64,000 nt of DNA from Lysobacter gummosus. GTDB lineage: Bacteria; Pseudomonadota; Gammaproteobacteria; Xanthomonadales; Xanthomonadaceae. Each line of letters starts with the position of its first letter. Positions within the stretch are counted from its first letter, which is position 1. Where the stretch lies: contig NZ_CP011131.1 of NCBI RefSeq assembly GCF_001442805.1, positions 5,146,001 to 5,210,000 of the forward strand, in the 5' to 3' direction. Position numbers and translations under genes: made by a program. The notes beneath the pieces are model-generated. The model ran no database searches. It saw only the letters and a list, made by a program, of their open reading frames with translations, and was not told the DNA's origin. Positions 55,877 to 64,000 of the stretch are shown one piece after another.

Positions 55877-56812
55877 TTACGGCGATGCGGAGCAATACAG
55901 CGCTTTAAATCCCTCGCGCCACGAACGGATCTCGGGTTCCCAACCCAGCTCGCGCCTGGCCTTCGCGTTGGACGCGCCGCGCTGCTCGTTCATGATGTAG
56001 ACCAGCATGTCGCCGAGCGCGCGCCGAGCGTCGCTTACCGGCAGATGCGCCGGTGGCGGCGCCTGCAGAAGCTCCGCCATGACCGGCAGCCATTCGCTCA
56101 GGCGCGCCGGCTCGTCGTCCACGATGTTGTAGATGCCGGGCGCAGCGCCGGTCAGCGCTTGCATCGTCGCCCGCGCGGCGTCGCGCAGGTGAATGAACGA
56201 ATAGGTTCCGGCGCCCTCGCCGACGATGGGCGCACGGCCTTTTCGCACCGAGCGCGGGATCGAGTTGGCGGGATCGTAATTGGTGCCGGGCCCATAGAAC
56301 CAGCCGTAACGCAGCACCACGCCTTCGATGCCGTCGGTGTTCAGCGTCAGCCGTTCCATCTGTTCGACGGCTTGCACCAGCGGCAGGACCGCCTCGGGCG
56401 CGTCGAGGTACAAGGGCGTACTTTCGTCGCTGAGGCCTGTGCCGCGCGGCGAGCAGACGAAAGAGATGCTTTGCGTGATCAAACGCGCCGCCCCGGCCGC
56501 GCGCGCGGCTTCGACAAGATTGCGCGTGCCTTCGCCGCGGACGCGGATGGTCTGCGCGAGCGGATCGGCCTGGGTCTCGCCGAAGGCCGTCAGCTGGTGG
56601 ATCACGATCCGCGGCTTGACCTGCGTCACCACGTCGATGAGCTTCGCCGCATCGAACACATCCGCGATCACCGCATCGGCGCCCATCGCCCGCAACGCCG
56701 ATGCGTTATCCGGCGAACGCGTCATGGCGGTGACGCGGTGCCCTTGCGCCACGAGCATCGGCACCAGGCAGCGTCCGATCGCGCCGGAACCGCCAGCGAT
56801 AAATACCTCCAT
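55877..56812 (-). CDS. NAD(P)-dependent epimerase/dehydratase-like oxidoreductase
   Basis: A 311-residue extended SDR. The cofactor loop is VFIAGGSGAIGRCLVP, followed by VTAMTRSPDNAS and the YGWFYGPGTNYDP active-site tyrosine region; SFIHLRDAARATMQAL is the usual C-terminal signature. Members act on sugars or as atypical reductases, and the substrate is unknown. The ATG at 56812 has GGAG nine bases upstream; an ATG at 56821 is too close to that site. It is divergent from the secreted-protein gene at 56974. Confidence 0.85.
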   Translation of the reverse strand: MEVFIAGGSGAIGRCLVPMLVAQGHRVTAMTRSPDNASALRAMGADAVIADVFDAAKLIDVVTQVKPRIVIHQLTAFGETQADPLAQTIRVRGEGTRNLVEAARAAGAARLITQSISFVCSPRGTGLSDESTPLYLDAPEAVLPLVQAVEQMERLTLNTDGIEGVVLRYGWFYGPGTNYDPANSIPRSVRKGRAPIVGEGAGTYSFIHLRDAARATMQALTGAAPGIYNIVDDEPARLSEWLPVMAELLQAPPPAHLPVSDARRALGDMLVYIMNEQRGASNAKARRELGWEPEIRSWREGFKALYCSASP

Positions 56813-56973
56813 CGAAGCCATCTCCCGTTTGACCGCGCAAAGCGAAGCCGGCACCGGCGCATGTTCGACCTGTGCGTAATCGGCCGTCAACCGGCGCAGG
56901 CCACGGATCGGGCCGCGCGGCTGCGTAGAATGGCGGCCCCGCGGCGCACGCCCGCGTCGCCGAGTCGGTACGG

Positions 56974-57585
56974 ATGCTTTCCATCGCGCTTACACGCCGC
57001 ACCTTGTGGCTGCTGTTGTCGTTTGTCTCCGCCAATGCGCTCGCGTCCGACGCGGCGCCGGACACCGAGCAGGCGAACGCGGCTTACCGCCGCGCCCTGG
57101 ATGCGCAAACGCGCGAGCAGGCCGGCACGACCTCGCCGCTGATGCGCAGCATGCTCGACTCGATGAAGATCGCCGCCGTGCAAGGCTGCCAGCGGGTCGA
57201 TGCGGAGCAGACCGCCTGCATCGTCAAACTCGACGCGCCGATGCGCGAGGGCTATCAGGCCTATCGCTTCCGCGCCGACGGCAAGGATTGGCGCATCGTG
57301 CAGGACGCCGACACCCCGGCGCCGCAGCCGACATTGGCGCGGGCGCAGGAGCTGATACGCGAGCATTTGAACGCACTGGCCGCGCAGAACCCCGACCGCA
57401 AAAAGGCGGAGGAATTTCGCCGATTCGCCGCTGGCCTGAGCATGACTGCGCTGAATTCGTGTCAGCTCGACCGCGACAGCGGCGCGGTGGAATGCGACGG
57501 GCAGTGGGACAGCAGCGAGGGCAAGGGCGGAAAGCCCTTGCGCTTCGGCCTGAACGCAGCGGACTGGTCGCTGCTGGCGGATTGA
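56974..57585 (+). CDS. Secreted hypothetical protein
   Basis: A 203-residue protein with a signal peptide ending at ANALASDAAP. Two cysteine-containing repeats are visible in the mature part (IAAVQGCQRVDAEQTACIVKL and LNSCQLDRDSGAVECDGQW), each preceding a beta strand, as if two similar small domains were joined. No known family. It is convergent with the pseudouridine synthase gene. Confidence 0.65.
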   Translation: MLSIALTRRTLWLLLSFVSANALASDAAPDTEQANAAYRRALDAQTREQAGTTSPLMRSMLDSMKIAAVQGCQRVDAEQTACIVKLDAPMREGYQAYRFRADGKDWRIVQDADTPAPQPTLARAQELIREHLNALAAQNPDRKKAEEFRRFAAGLSMTALNSCQLDRDSGAVECDGQWDSSEGKGGKPLRFGLNAADWSLLAD

Positions 57586-57622
57586 CGGCGCTGGCCCCGC
57601 AAAGCCGCGATGCCGGCGCGAA

Positions 57623-58333
57623 TCAGAACCGTTCGCCGACCGGCAGGTAGCGCCACTGCCCGACCGGCATCTTGCTCAGCGAAATCCGGCCGATGCGCAG
57701 ACGCTTGCTCGACACCACCTGCAGGCCGACCTGGGCGCACATATGCCGCAATTGCCCGCCCTGTGGGTTCTTGATCGCGAAACGCAGGCGGGTTTCGTTC
57801 TGCCAGCTGACCTTGCACGGCGCCAGCGGGCGGCCGCGGTACTCCAGGCCGTGGGCCAACCGCTTGAGGCCGTACGGCCCCAGTTCGCCGCTGACCTCGA
57901 CCACGAATTCCTGCTCGATCTGCGCGTAATCCTCGGTCAGGCGGCGCCAGATGCGGCCGTCCTGGCTCAGCACGACCAGGCCGGAGGCCTCCGCGTCGAT
58001 CGGCATCAATGGGGTCAAACGGTGGAAATGGCGCTTGAGCAGGCGCACTCCGGAGACATCGCCCTCGGCACGGGTAGCCGGCACGACCAGGCCGGGAATG
58101 TCCATGAAATCCACGCCGGCCGGCTTGTGCAGCAGCACGGTGGCCGGTTCGGCCGGCTCCAGCCGCGCCTGCGGGTCCAGTTCGACCTGCTCGGTGGAGA
58201 CTGGCGCCTGCGGCTCTTCCACCACCTCGCCGTCCACCCGGACCCAGCCGCCCTCGATGTATTGCTGGGCTTGCGCGCGCGAACAGCCCGCCAGTTCTGC
58301 GACGCGTTTATCTAGACGGAGAGGCTCGGACAT
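57623..58333 (-). CDS. Pseudouridine synthase (RsuA/RluF-type)
   Basis: A 236-residue RNA-modifying enzyme with an N-terminal S4 RNA-binding domain (RLDKRVAELAGCSRAQAQQYIEGGWVRVDG in two stretches) and a RsuA-type catalytic domain. The catalytic aspartate lies in PIDAEASGLVVLSQDG; the arginine that usually precedes it (RLD) is replaced by isoleucine. The C-terminal NPQGGQLRHMCAQVG matches the RluF/RluB substrate loop. 23S rRNA or tRNA modification is likely, with RluF as closest call. Confidence 0.85.
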   Translation of the reverse strand: MSEPLRLDKRVAELAGCSRAQAQQYIEGGWVRVDGEVVEEPQAPVSTEQVELDPQARLEPAEPATVLLHKPAGVDFMDIPGLVVPATRAEGDVSGVRLLKRHFHRLTPLMPIDAEASGLVVLSQDGRIWRRLTEDYAQIEQEFVVEVSGELGPYGLKRLAHGLEYRGRPLAPCKVSWQNETRLRFAIKNPQGGQLRHMCAQVGLQVVSSKRLRIGRISLSKMPVGQWRYLPVGERF

Positions 58334-58429
58334 GGAAAAAGTCGGCGGGAAAGGCGCTAAGTGTAAAGATATGCGGGTGCCCGGCGGTAAATCCCCCGCC
58401 GCCGGACCGATTTCATTCATTAGGACTAG

Positions 58430-59287
58430 ATGAAGACTCCCACAGGCTTGCAGGCGCTGATCGACGACGGCGTCATCGATGAAGTGATGCGCCCGCTCAA
58501 GAGCGGCAAAGAGGCGGCGGTGTACGTGGTGCGCTGCGGCGAGGAGGTGCGCTGCGCCAAGGTCTACAAGGACATGGCCCAGCGCAGCTTCCAGCAGCGT
58601 GTGCAGTACCAGGAAGGGCGCAAGGTGCGCGGCAGCCGCGAGGCGCGCGCGATCGGCAAGGCCACCAAGTACGGGCGCAAGCAGCAGGAAACCGCCTGGA
58701 AGAACACCGAGGTGGATGCGCTGTACCAGTTGCGCGAGGCCGGCGTGCGCGTGCCCGAGCCCTACGGCTATTTCCACGGCGTGCTGGTGATGGAGCTGGT
58801 GACCGACGCCGACGGCCATTCCGCGCCGCGCCTGGGCGAGGTCGAACTGGCGCCGGATCAGGCGCGCGGCTTTCACCGCTTCCTGGTGCGGCAGGTGGTG
58901 AAGATGCTGTGCGTCGGACTGATCCACGGCGATCTGTCCGAATACAACGTGCTGGTCGCGCCCGACGGCCCGGTCATCATCGACTTCCCGCAGGTCGTCA
59001 GCGCCGCCGGCAATAACGCCGCGCGCACGATGCTGTTGCGCGACGTCAACAACCTCACCGCCAGCCTGGGCGCCTGGGCGCCGGAACTGCTCGACACCTG
59101 GTACGCGGAGGAAATGTGGGCCTTGTTCGAGGCCGGCGATCTGCATCCGGACAGCGAACTCACCGGGACCTTCGTCCACGATGAGTCGGTGGTCGATCTC
59201 GACAGCGTGCGCCACGCGATCAACGACGCGCGCGAAGAAGCCTTGATCCGCCAGCAGGGGCGCGAAGCCGCGGCGGCCGAGGACTGA
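58430..59287 (+). CDS. RIO-type serine protein kinase
   Basis: A 285-residue RIO1-like atypical kinase. SGKEAAVY forms the short glycine loop, CAKVYK holds the ATP-binding lysine, GLIHGDLSEYNVLV is the catalytic loop with Asp, and VIIDFPQVV supplies the metal-binding aspartate. Bacterial RIO kinases are linked to ribosome or stress functions but are poorly studied. Divergent from the pseudouridine synthase gene, a neighbour that also acts on RNA. Confidence 0.93.
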   Translation: MKTPTGLQALIDDGVIDEVMRPLKSGKEAAVYVVRCGEEVRCAKVYKDMAQRSFQQRVQYQEGRKVRGSREARAIGKATKYGRKQQETAWKNTEVDALYQLREAGVRVPEPYGYFHGVLVMELVTDADGHSAPRLGEVELAPDQARGFHRFLVRQVVKMLCVGLIHGDLSEYNVLVAPDGPVIIDFPQVVSAAGNNAARTMLLRDVNNLTASLGAWAPELLDTWYAEEMWALFEAGDLHPDSELTGTFVHDESVVDLDSVRHAINDAREEALIRQQGREAAAAED

Positions 59288-59289
59288 CG

Positions 59290-59321
59290 CGAGCCCGCAT
59301 GGCGATGGCCATGCGGGCTCG
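59290..59321. terminator. Strong bidirectional stem-loop
   Basis: CGAGCCCGCATGGC, loop GATG, GCCATGCGGGCTCG: a 14-bp perfect stem three bases after the RIO kinase stop codon and before the convergent hydrolase end. No T-tract. Confidence 0.8.
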
Positions 59322-59366
59322 TTCCGCGGCGGCTTGCCCGGCTTGCATGCCGCCGCTTTCAACGCA

Positions 59367-60377
59367 TCAGCGGTCCTTGAGGAAATCGCGGATCAGGCCG
59401 GCGATCTGCGGCGCGTGCGTTTCCAGCGCGAAATGGCCGGTGTCGAACAGATGCACCTGCGCATCGGGATTGTCGCGACGGTACGGCTCCGCGCCAGCGA
59501 CCAGGAAGATCTGGTCGTTCTTGCCCCAGATCACCAGGGTCGGCGGGCGGTGCTTGCGAAAGTAGGCATGCCACTGCGGATACTTGCTCAGGTTGTGCTG
59601 GTAATCGAAGAACAGCGCCAGCTGGATGTCCTTGTTGCCGGGGCGCTCCAGATAGGCCTGATCCAGCGCATACGCATCCGGGCTGACCAGACTCTCATCG
59701 CGCACGCCGTCCAGGTACTGCCAGCGCGTGGCCTCCGCCGACAAGCCGGCCTTCAGCAGCAGCTCGCGATTGGCGACGTTGTTGTCCTTCCAATAGGCCT
59801 TGATCGGGTCCCAGAACTTGCCGATGCCTTCCTCGTAGGCGTTGCCGTTCTGAATGACCAGCGCGGTCACGCGCTCGGGATGCGCGCTGGCCAGACGGAA
59901 GCCCACCGGCGCGCCGTAGTCCATCAGGTACAGCGCATAGCGCTTGAGCCCCAGTTGCCGGGTGAAGCCGTCCATCAAGGTGGCGTAGTGGTCGAAGCTG
60001 TATTCGAACTTATCCATCGGCGGCGCCGCGCTCTGGCCGAAGCCGGGATAGTCCGGCGCGATGACGCGATAGCGGTCGGCCAGACGCGGCATCAGGTCGC
60101 GATACATGTGGCTCGAACTCGGGAATCCGTGCAGGAGCAGCAGCACCGGCGCATCGCGCGGGCCGGCTTCGCGATAGGCGATCTCCACGCCATCGACTAC
60201 GGCTTTCCGATAGTGGACGACGCTGGCCTGATCCTGCTGCGCGACGGGCGCGGGGGTTTCGGCTTGCTGCGCCGAGGCGAGGCCGGGCAGCGCCAGAGCG
60301 ATAGCGATCACGAGTACGGACGCGGCGGCACGGCGCAGGCGCGAGGCGGGACGCAGCACAGGGGACGGGGTGGACAT
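59367..60377 (-). CDS. Exported epoxide hydrolase/dehalogenase-like alpha/beta hydrolase
   Basis: A 336-residue protein with an N-terminal export signal ending near [27 protein letters not shown] is the oxyanion segment, and the nucleophile elbow [15 protein letters not shown] has aspartate instead of serine, typical of epoxide hydrolases and haloalkane dehalogenases. The histidine lies in [13 protein letters not shown]. The ATG at 60377 has GGAGT upstream. It is divergent from a TetR gene, and operator-like sites lie in the gap, so it is probably repressed until its substrate appears. Confidence 0.85.
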   Translation of the reverse strand: MSTPSPVLRPASRLRRAAASVLVIAIALALPGLASAQQAETPAPVAQQDQASVVHYRKAVVDGVEIAYREAGPRDAPVLLLLHGFPSSSHMYRDLMPRLADRYRVIAPDYPGFGQSAAPPMDKFEYSFDHYATLMDGFTRQLGLKRYALYLMDYGAPVGFRLASAHPERVTALVIQNGNAYEEGIGKFWDPIKAYWKDNNVANRELLLKAGLSAEATRWQYLDGVRDESLVSPDAYALDQAYLERPGNKDIQLALFFDYQHNLSKYPQWHAYFRKHRPPTLVIWGKNDQIFLVAGAEPYRRDNPDAQVHLFDTGHFALETHAPQIAGLIRDFLKDR

Positions 60378-60403
60378 GGCGGGACTCCTTGAGTGAGTTA
60401 TGA

Positions 60404-60524
60404 ACCGAACGATCGGTACAATAGACTCAGGTATGATTCCCGTCAACCATGGCATCGCAGCCAAATTCGACACTTCATTGTTCCGCCGGCGACCCCGCCG
60501 GCCGCCTCCACTAAACCGAACGGT
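60404..60524. promoter_or_regulatory. Two TetR operator-like sites in the divergent promoter
   Basis: Site 1 at 60404-60417: ACCGAACGATCGGT (ACCGA/TCGGT arms). Site 2 at 60515-60524: ACCGAACGGT (ACCG/CGGT arms). Both begin ACCGAACG and are followed by ACA. One lies 27 bases from the hydrolase start, the other 17 bases from the TetR start, fitting control of both genes by one repressor. Confidence 0.7.
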
Positions 60525-60540
60525 ACAGACAGGCCCTCCT

Positions 60541-61098
60541 ATGCCCGCCCCTCAGTTCACGCGCGAAACCGTCGTCGACCGCCTGCTCGGCGCCTTCCGC
60601 CGCTACGGTTACGACGCCGCCTCCCTGGGCCAGTTGTCCAGCGCCACCGGCCTGGGCCGCTCCAGCCTTTACCACTACTTCCCCGGCGGGAAGGAAGACA
60701 TGGCGCGCGCCGTCTTCGATCACGTCGATGATTGGGCGCGCGATGCGATCTTCGCGCCGATACACGCCTCCGGCCCGCCCGAGCAGCGGCTGCGGCAAGT
60801 GATCGGCGTGCTCGACGAGTTCTACGACGGCGGCGCGAAAGCCTGCTTCTACGGCAATCTGGTCGTGGGCGACGCTGGCGTACTGTTCAAGGACCGGCTC
60901 AGCGCATCGCTGCGCAAGCTGATCGAAGGATTCGCGCGGCTGGCGAAGGAAAAAGGCGTATCCGAGCGCGAAGCGCAGCAACGCGGCGAAGACGCGGTGG
61001 TGCGCATCCAGGGCGCGCTGATCGTCGCCCGCGGCCTGGGCGATCCGGCGCCGTTCCGGCGCGTGCTCAAGCGGCTGCCGAACGATCTGCTGGGCTGA
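60541..61098 (+). CDS. TetR-family repressor
   Basis: A 185-residue regulator. The helix-turn-helix reads [26 protein letters not shown] and the ligand-binding domain follows with [18 protein letters not shown], which resembles the TetR_C_33/LmrA-like group. The ATG at 60541 is used; in-frame upstream codons would run through the operator sites. It probably represses itself and the divergent hydrolase gene. Confidence 0.9.
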   Translation: MPAPQFTRETVVDRLLGAFRRYGYDAASLGQLSSATGLGRSSLYHYFPGGKEDMARAVFDHVDDWARDAIFAPIHASGPPEQRLRQVIGVLDEFYDGGAKACFYGNLVVGDAGVLFKDRLSASLRKLIEGFARLAKEKGVSEREAQQRGEDAVVRIQGALIVARGLGDPAPFRRVLKRLPNDLLG

Positions 61099-61122
61099 GG
61101 TTTGCCGCGGCGAACGGCGCAG

Positions 61123-62019
61123 TCAACGCCGCATCGGCGCCGACAACGCCAGCAGGCGGCCGGCGGCCTCCAGCACCATGCCGCGCGCCTCGCCGGCGCG
61201 CATGACCAGGTAATGCGAGAACGGATTGGCGATGGCCGCCTTCGATACGCGCACCAGCGCCGCGGATTCCATCGCCTCCTGCGCCAGCGGCGTGCGCAGC
61301 AGCGCGATTCCGAGCCCCGCCTTCGCCGCCGCGAGCACCAGGTCGTAATCCTCGAAACGCCGATCCGCGGCCTTGCTGCGAAAACCGGCACCCTGGCTTT
61401 TCAACCACGCCTTCCACTGGCTGGTATCGGAATCGTGCAACAGCGGCGCATCGGCCAGACGGCTCGCCGTCGCGTGGCCGCCCCATTCGCCGGCCAGTTC
61501 CGGCGAGGCCACCGGAATCAGTTGCTCCTTGAACAGCAGCTGTGAGGAAACATCACGCCATTGGCCTTTGCCGTAACGCACCGCCAGATCCACTTCGCCG
61601 CCGGCCAGATCGGCCAGGCGATGTTCGATGATCAACTCGACCCGCCGCCGCGCGGGAAAATCCTGCAGCGCGCGCATCCGCGGCAACAACCACAGGCGCG
61701 CGAACGACGGCACCACGCTGAGCCGGATCACCGGCACCTCGCGACGCGGACGCCAGCGGTCGGCGGACTCGCTGATCGAGCTCAGCGCCTGCTCTACCTG
61801 GGCGATGAAGCGCTGCCCGGCCGGGGTCACGCGGACGCCGCGGCCGTGGCGCTCGAACACCGCCGTGCCCAGCCAGTGCTCGACCGCGTGCACGCGCCGG
61901 CTCACCGCGCCGTGGGTCAGCCCCAGGCGCTCGGCGGCGGCGGTGAACGAGCCGGTGGCGGCCGCGGCGATGACGGCGTTGAGGCCTTCCAGCGGCGGCA
62001 GCGGCTTCGAGCTGTGCAT
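61123..62019 (-). CDS. LysR-family regulator (GcvA-like)
   Basis: A 298-residue LysR protein with the GcvA-type start PPLEGLNAVIAAAATGSFTAAAERLG, then HGAVSRRVHAVEHWLGTAVF and a substrate domain with the conserved DLAVRYGKG. The ATG at 62019 is preferred over the GTG nine bases upstream. It is divergent from the receptor-like gene at 62108, with an inverted repeat in the 88-base gap. Confidence 0.9.
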   Translation of the reverse strand: MHSSKPLPPLEGLNAVIAAAATGSFTAAAERLGLTHGAVSRRVHAVEHWLGTAVFERHGRGVRVTPAGQRFIAQVEQALSSISESADRWRPRREVPVIRLSVVPSFARLWLLPRMRALQDFPARRRVELIIEHRLADLAGGEVDLAVRYGKGQWRDVSSQLLFKEQLIPVASPELAGEWGGHATASRLADAPLLHDSDTSQWKAWLKSQGAGFRSKAADRRFEDYDLVLAAAKAGLGIALLRTPLAQEAMESAALVRVSKAAIANPFSHYLVMRAGEARGMVLEAAGRLLALSAPMRR

Positions 62020-62071
62020 ATGACGCACAGCTCATCACCGATCGTCGCGCTATGTCAACCGCGTCGGCGTC

Positions 62072-62099
62072 GCTTCAATAGGCTCCTGCCCATTGAAGC
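62072..62099. promoter_or_regulatory. Inverted repeat between LysR and receptor genes
   Basis: GCTTCAAT (62072-62079), 12 bases, ATTGAAGC (62092-62099). Perfect 8-bp arms, eight bases before the receptor ATG. It may be the LysR site, or an RNA hairpin that hides the receptor ribosome site. Confidence 0.55.
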
Positions 62100-62107
62100 C
62101 GCAGGCC

Positions 62108-64000
62108 ATGCGCTCAACACCGCCGTTGCATCGAAGCACACCCACGCGGGTCGGTTCGACCTTGCTGACTTCGCTGGGCCTGGCCTGCGGCGCGCATGCG
62201 CAGGAAGACCCCACGCACAAGGCCGGCGACGCGTTCGGCCATCGCATCGGCCAGGAAAGCATCGGCCTGTATTCCGAATCGCTGGTGCGCGGATTCAATC
62301 TGCAGGAATCGGGCAATTACCGGCTTGAGGACGCCTACTTCGTGCGCGCCGCAAATCCCTCCGACGCGGTGGTCGAAGCCGTGCGCGTGCGCGTCGGCTC
62401 GCAGGCCCTGGATCTGGATTTCCCCGCGCCGTCCGGGTTGGTCGATTACCGATTGATCGCCGGCGACCGGGAACGCAGCAAACTCGAACTCGGCTTCCAG
62501 CACCTGAGCGACAACAACCCGCGGCCGTATCTGCGCGCTCACGCCGCGCGCCGATCGAACGACGGAAACCTGTCGCTGGCCGCGGGCTTCATCGGTTCGC
62601 ACAGCGCGCGCTACATCTTCGGCAACGAGGCCGAGTACTACGGCATCGGCCTGGTGCCGCGCGCGCGCCTGGGCGAGCGCTGGCAAATCACCGGCGTGCT
62701 GACCCGTTACGAACATCAGTACCAGGCCGATGTGGGATTCACCCCCGCCGGCACGCAGCCGTTGCCCAGGCCCGAGCGGCTGCGTTACCTCGGCCAGCCG
62801 TGGTCGCGTTACGACACCCGCAACAGCACCTACGGTTTGATCGCCGCCACGACCGCGCGCGACAACGCCTGGGACTATCGCTGGTCGAGCCTGTACTCCG
62901 GAGTCAATCGCCCGCGTTCGGACTTCAACCTGTTCGACGCCGTGCAAACCGACGGCCGCGCCGAAGCGGCGACCGTGGTCGCGCGCGGACGCAGGATCGA
63001 AGCCTGGGGCCATGAAGCCGTCGCCAGTTACGACTGGACCGGCGCGTGCCAGCGTCACGAACTCACCGGGCTGGCGCGACTGCGCCGATCCGATTACCGC
63101 AATCCGCACGTGGACCATGTGCGGATCGGGCCGGCGTCGATCCTGGAAGGCACGACGCGTATCGACGGCCCCGACGCGGCGAAGGGCGCGCCCTACTCCA
63201 CCGCCGCGATCGATCAGTACGAATTCGGCCTGGGATGGCAGTACCAGCATCAGGACGGCTTCGCCCTCAACCTCAGCGCGCGTCGCGCCAACATCGAACA
63301 GCGCTCGCATCCGCTGACGGGCCCCAGGCACTCGCGCGCCTCGGCCGCGTGGTTGCACAACGCCGCGCTGGTAGCTCCCCTCGGCCGGCGCACGACGATA
63401 TTCGCCGCGACCGCGCGCGGCATCGAAGAAGGCGTGAGCGCGCCGGAGAACGCGATCAATGCCTATGAAGTGCTGCCGCCGATTCTCGCCCGCCAGCACG
63501 AACTGGGCGTCAAATGGCAGGCGCGGCCGGATCTGGCGCTGCTGGCGACGGCGTTCGCAATCGAAAAGCCCTCGCCCGGGTTCGACGACAACGCGGTCTA
63601 TCGCTACCTCACCGATGTTTCGCATCGCGGCGTCGAACTGTCGCTGGCCGGCGACCTCGGCGAACGCCTGAGCATCGTCGCCGGCATTACCCAGATGCAA
63701 CTGCGTCTGCGCGGCGAACCGGTCGCGGACGGATCGATGGGCAAGCGTCCAGTCGGGCGCTCGGCGCGGCAGGCGCTGCTCAACCTCAACTACCATCTCG
63801 CCAGCGTGCCGGGGCTGTCGATCGACGCCGACGCCAACTACTACGGCCCGCGTCCGGCCGATGCGCTCAATCGCTTCCACACGCCGGGCTATGCCGTGCT
63901 CAACCTGGGCGCGCGCTACCGCTTCGACTGGGCCGGCACGCCCGCGGCCGTGCGGTTGCGTATCAACAACGCGACCGACCGCTACGCCTGGATCGCCGGC
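62108..64000 (+). CDS. TonB-dependent receptor-like beta-barrel protein (3' truncated by window)
   Basis: 631 codons are visible without a stop, so the gene continues beyond the window. A signal peptide ends near GAHAQED. The plug region is very short: SIGLYSESLVRGFNLQESGN and YFVRAANPSDAVVEAVRVRVG resemble only part of a plug, and no TonB box is seen before it. From about residue 130 the sequence is a run of amphipathic strands typical of a siderophore-receptor barrel (LGFQHLSDNN, RYEHQYQADVGFTP, LNLGARYRFDWAG). It is divergent from a LysR gene that may control it. Confidence 0.82.
   Translation, partial: MRSTPPLHRSTPTRVGSTLLTSLGLACGAHAQEDPTHKAGDAFGHRIGQESIGLYSESLVRGFNLQESGNYRLEDAYFVRAANPSDAVVEAVRVRVGSQALDLDFPAPSGLVDYRLIAGDRERSKLELGFQHLSDNNPRPYLRAHAARRSNDGNLSLAAGFIGSHSARYIFGNEAEYYGIGLVPRARLGERWQITGVLTRYEHQYQADVGFTPAGTQPLPRPERLRYLGQPWSRYDTRNSTYGLIAATTARDNAWDYRWSSLYSGVNRPRSDFNLFDAVQTDGRAEAATVVARGRRIEAWGHEAVASYDWTGACQRHELTGLARLRRSDYRNPHVDHVRIGPASILEGTTRIDGPDAAKGAPYSTAAIDQYEFGLGWQYQHQDGFALNLSARRANIEQRSHPLTGPRHSRASAAWLHNAALVAPLGRRTTIFAATARGIEEGVSAPENAINAYEVLPPILARQHELGVKWQARPDLALLATAFAIEKPSPGFDDNAVYRYLTDVSHRGVELSLAGDLGERLSIVAGITQMQLRLRGEPVADGSMGKRPVGRSARQALLNLNYHLASVPGLSIDADANYYGPRPADALNRFHTPGYAVLNLGARYRFDWAGTPAAVRLRINNATDRYAWIAG

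Overview
The window is GC-rich chromosomal DNA with dense genes on both strands. The gene content (TonB-dependent receptors, a Wza/Wzb/Wzc polysaccharide system, DUF218 and GGDEF proteins, an ECF sigma factor beside a large Ser/Thr kinase, a fungal-type secretory lipase, many lipoproteins) fits the Xanthomonadaceae. Lysobacter or a near relative is my best guess, made from protein flavour alone. I see no rRNA, tRNA, CRISPR array, prophage or insertion sequence.

Layout. 1-8.9 kb: housekeeping and small regulatory genes (the end of a MocR-type regulator, a membrane diguanylate cyclase, D-amino acid dehydrogenase, an enol-lactonase divergent from a LysR regulator across a perfect 10-bp inverted repeat, a tiny two-gene unit of unknown function, a methyltransferase, an SRPBCC protein). 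8.9-17.0 kb: a catabolic island for unsaturated hexuronates: 2-keto-3-deoxygluconate kinase, an FAH-fold enzyme, a three-part TRAP transporter, a LacI-type regulator, KduI and KduD. Two nearly identical LacI-like operators sit at the FAH/TRAP and kduI promoters. 17.2-36.6 kb: a Wzx/Wzy-type exopolysaccharide locus. The wza-like gene is divergent from wzb-wzc, wecA-wecB (one fused reading frame), wecC, wzx, two hexapeptide acyltransferases, wzy, a glycosyltransferase, a two-domain oxidoreductase, a heparinase II/III-like protein, a WbuB-like glycosyltransferase and a DUF218 protein. The locus ends at a strong terminator. The convergent glmS makes the amino sugar from which UDP-GlcNAc, and so UDP-ManNAc and UDP-ManNAcA, are built.

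38.8-64 kb is a mosaic: a Cys-type sulfatase, an ECF sigma factor paired with a TPR Ser/Thr kinase, an acyltransferase-3 protein, an alpha/beta hydrolase facing a large TonB receptor, an unrecognised lipoprotein, a small protein with an extreme acidic tail, a secretory lipase, an NAD epimerase, a pseudouridine synthase, a RIO kinase, an epoxide-hydrolase-like enzyme controlled by a TetR regulator with two operator-like sites, and a LysR regulator divergent from a receptor-like beta-barrel gene cut by the window end.

The most coherent systems are the exopolysaccharide locus (with its wecA-wecB fusion, built-in lyase-like protein and two-domain oxidoreductase) and the LacI-controlled uronate island. 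Both handle uronic acids, but no shared operator was seen that would connect them.
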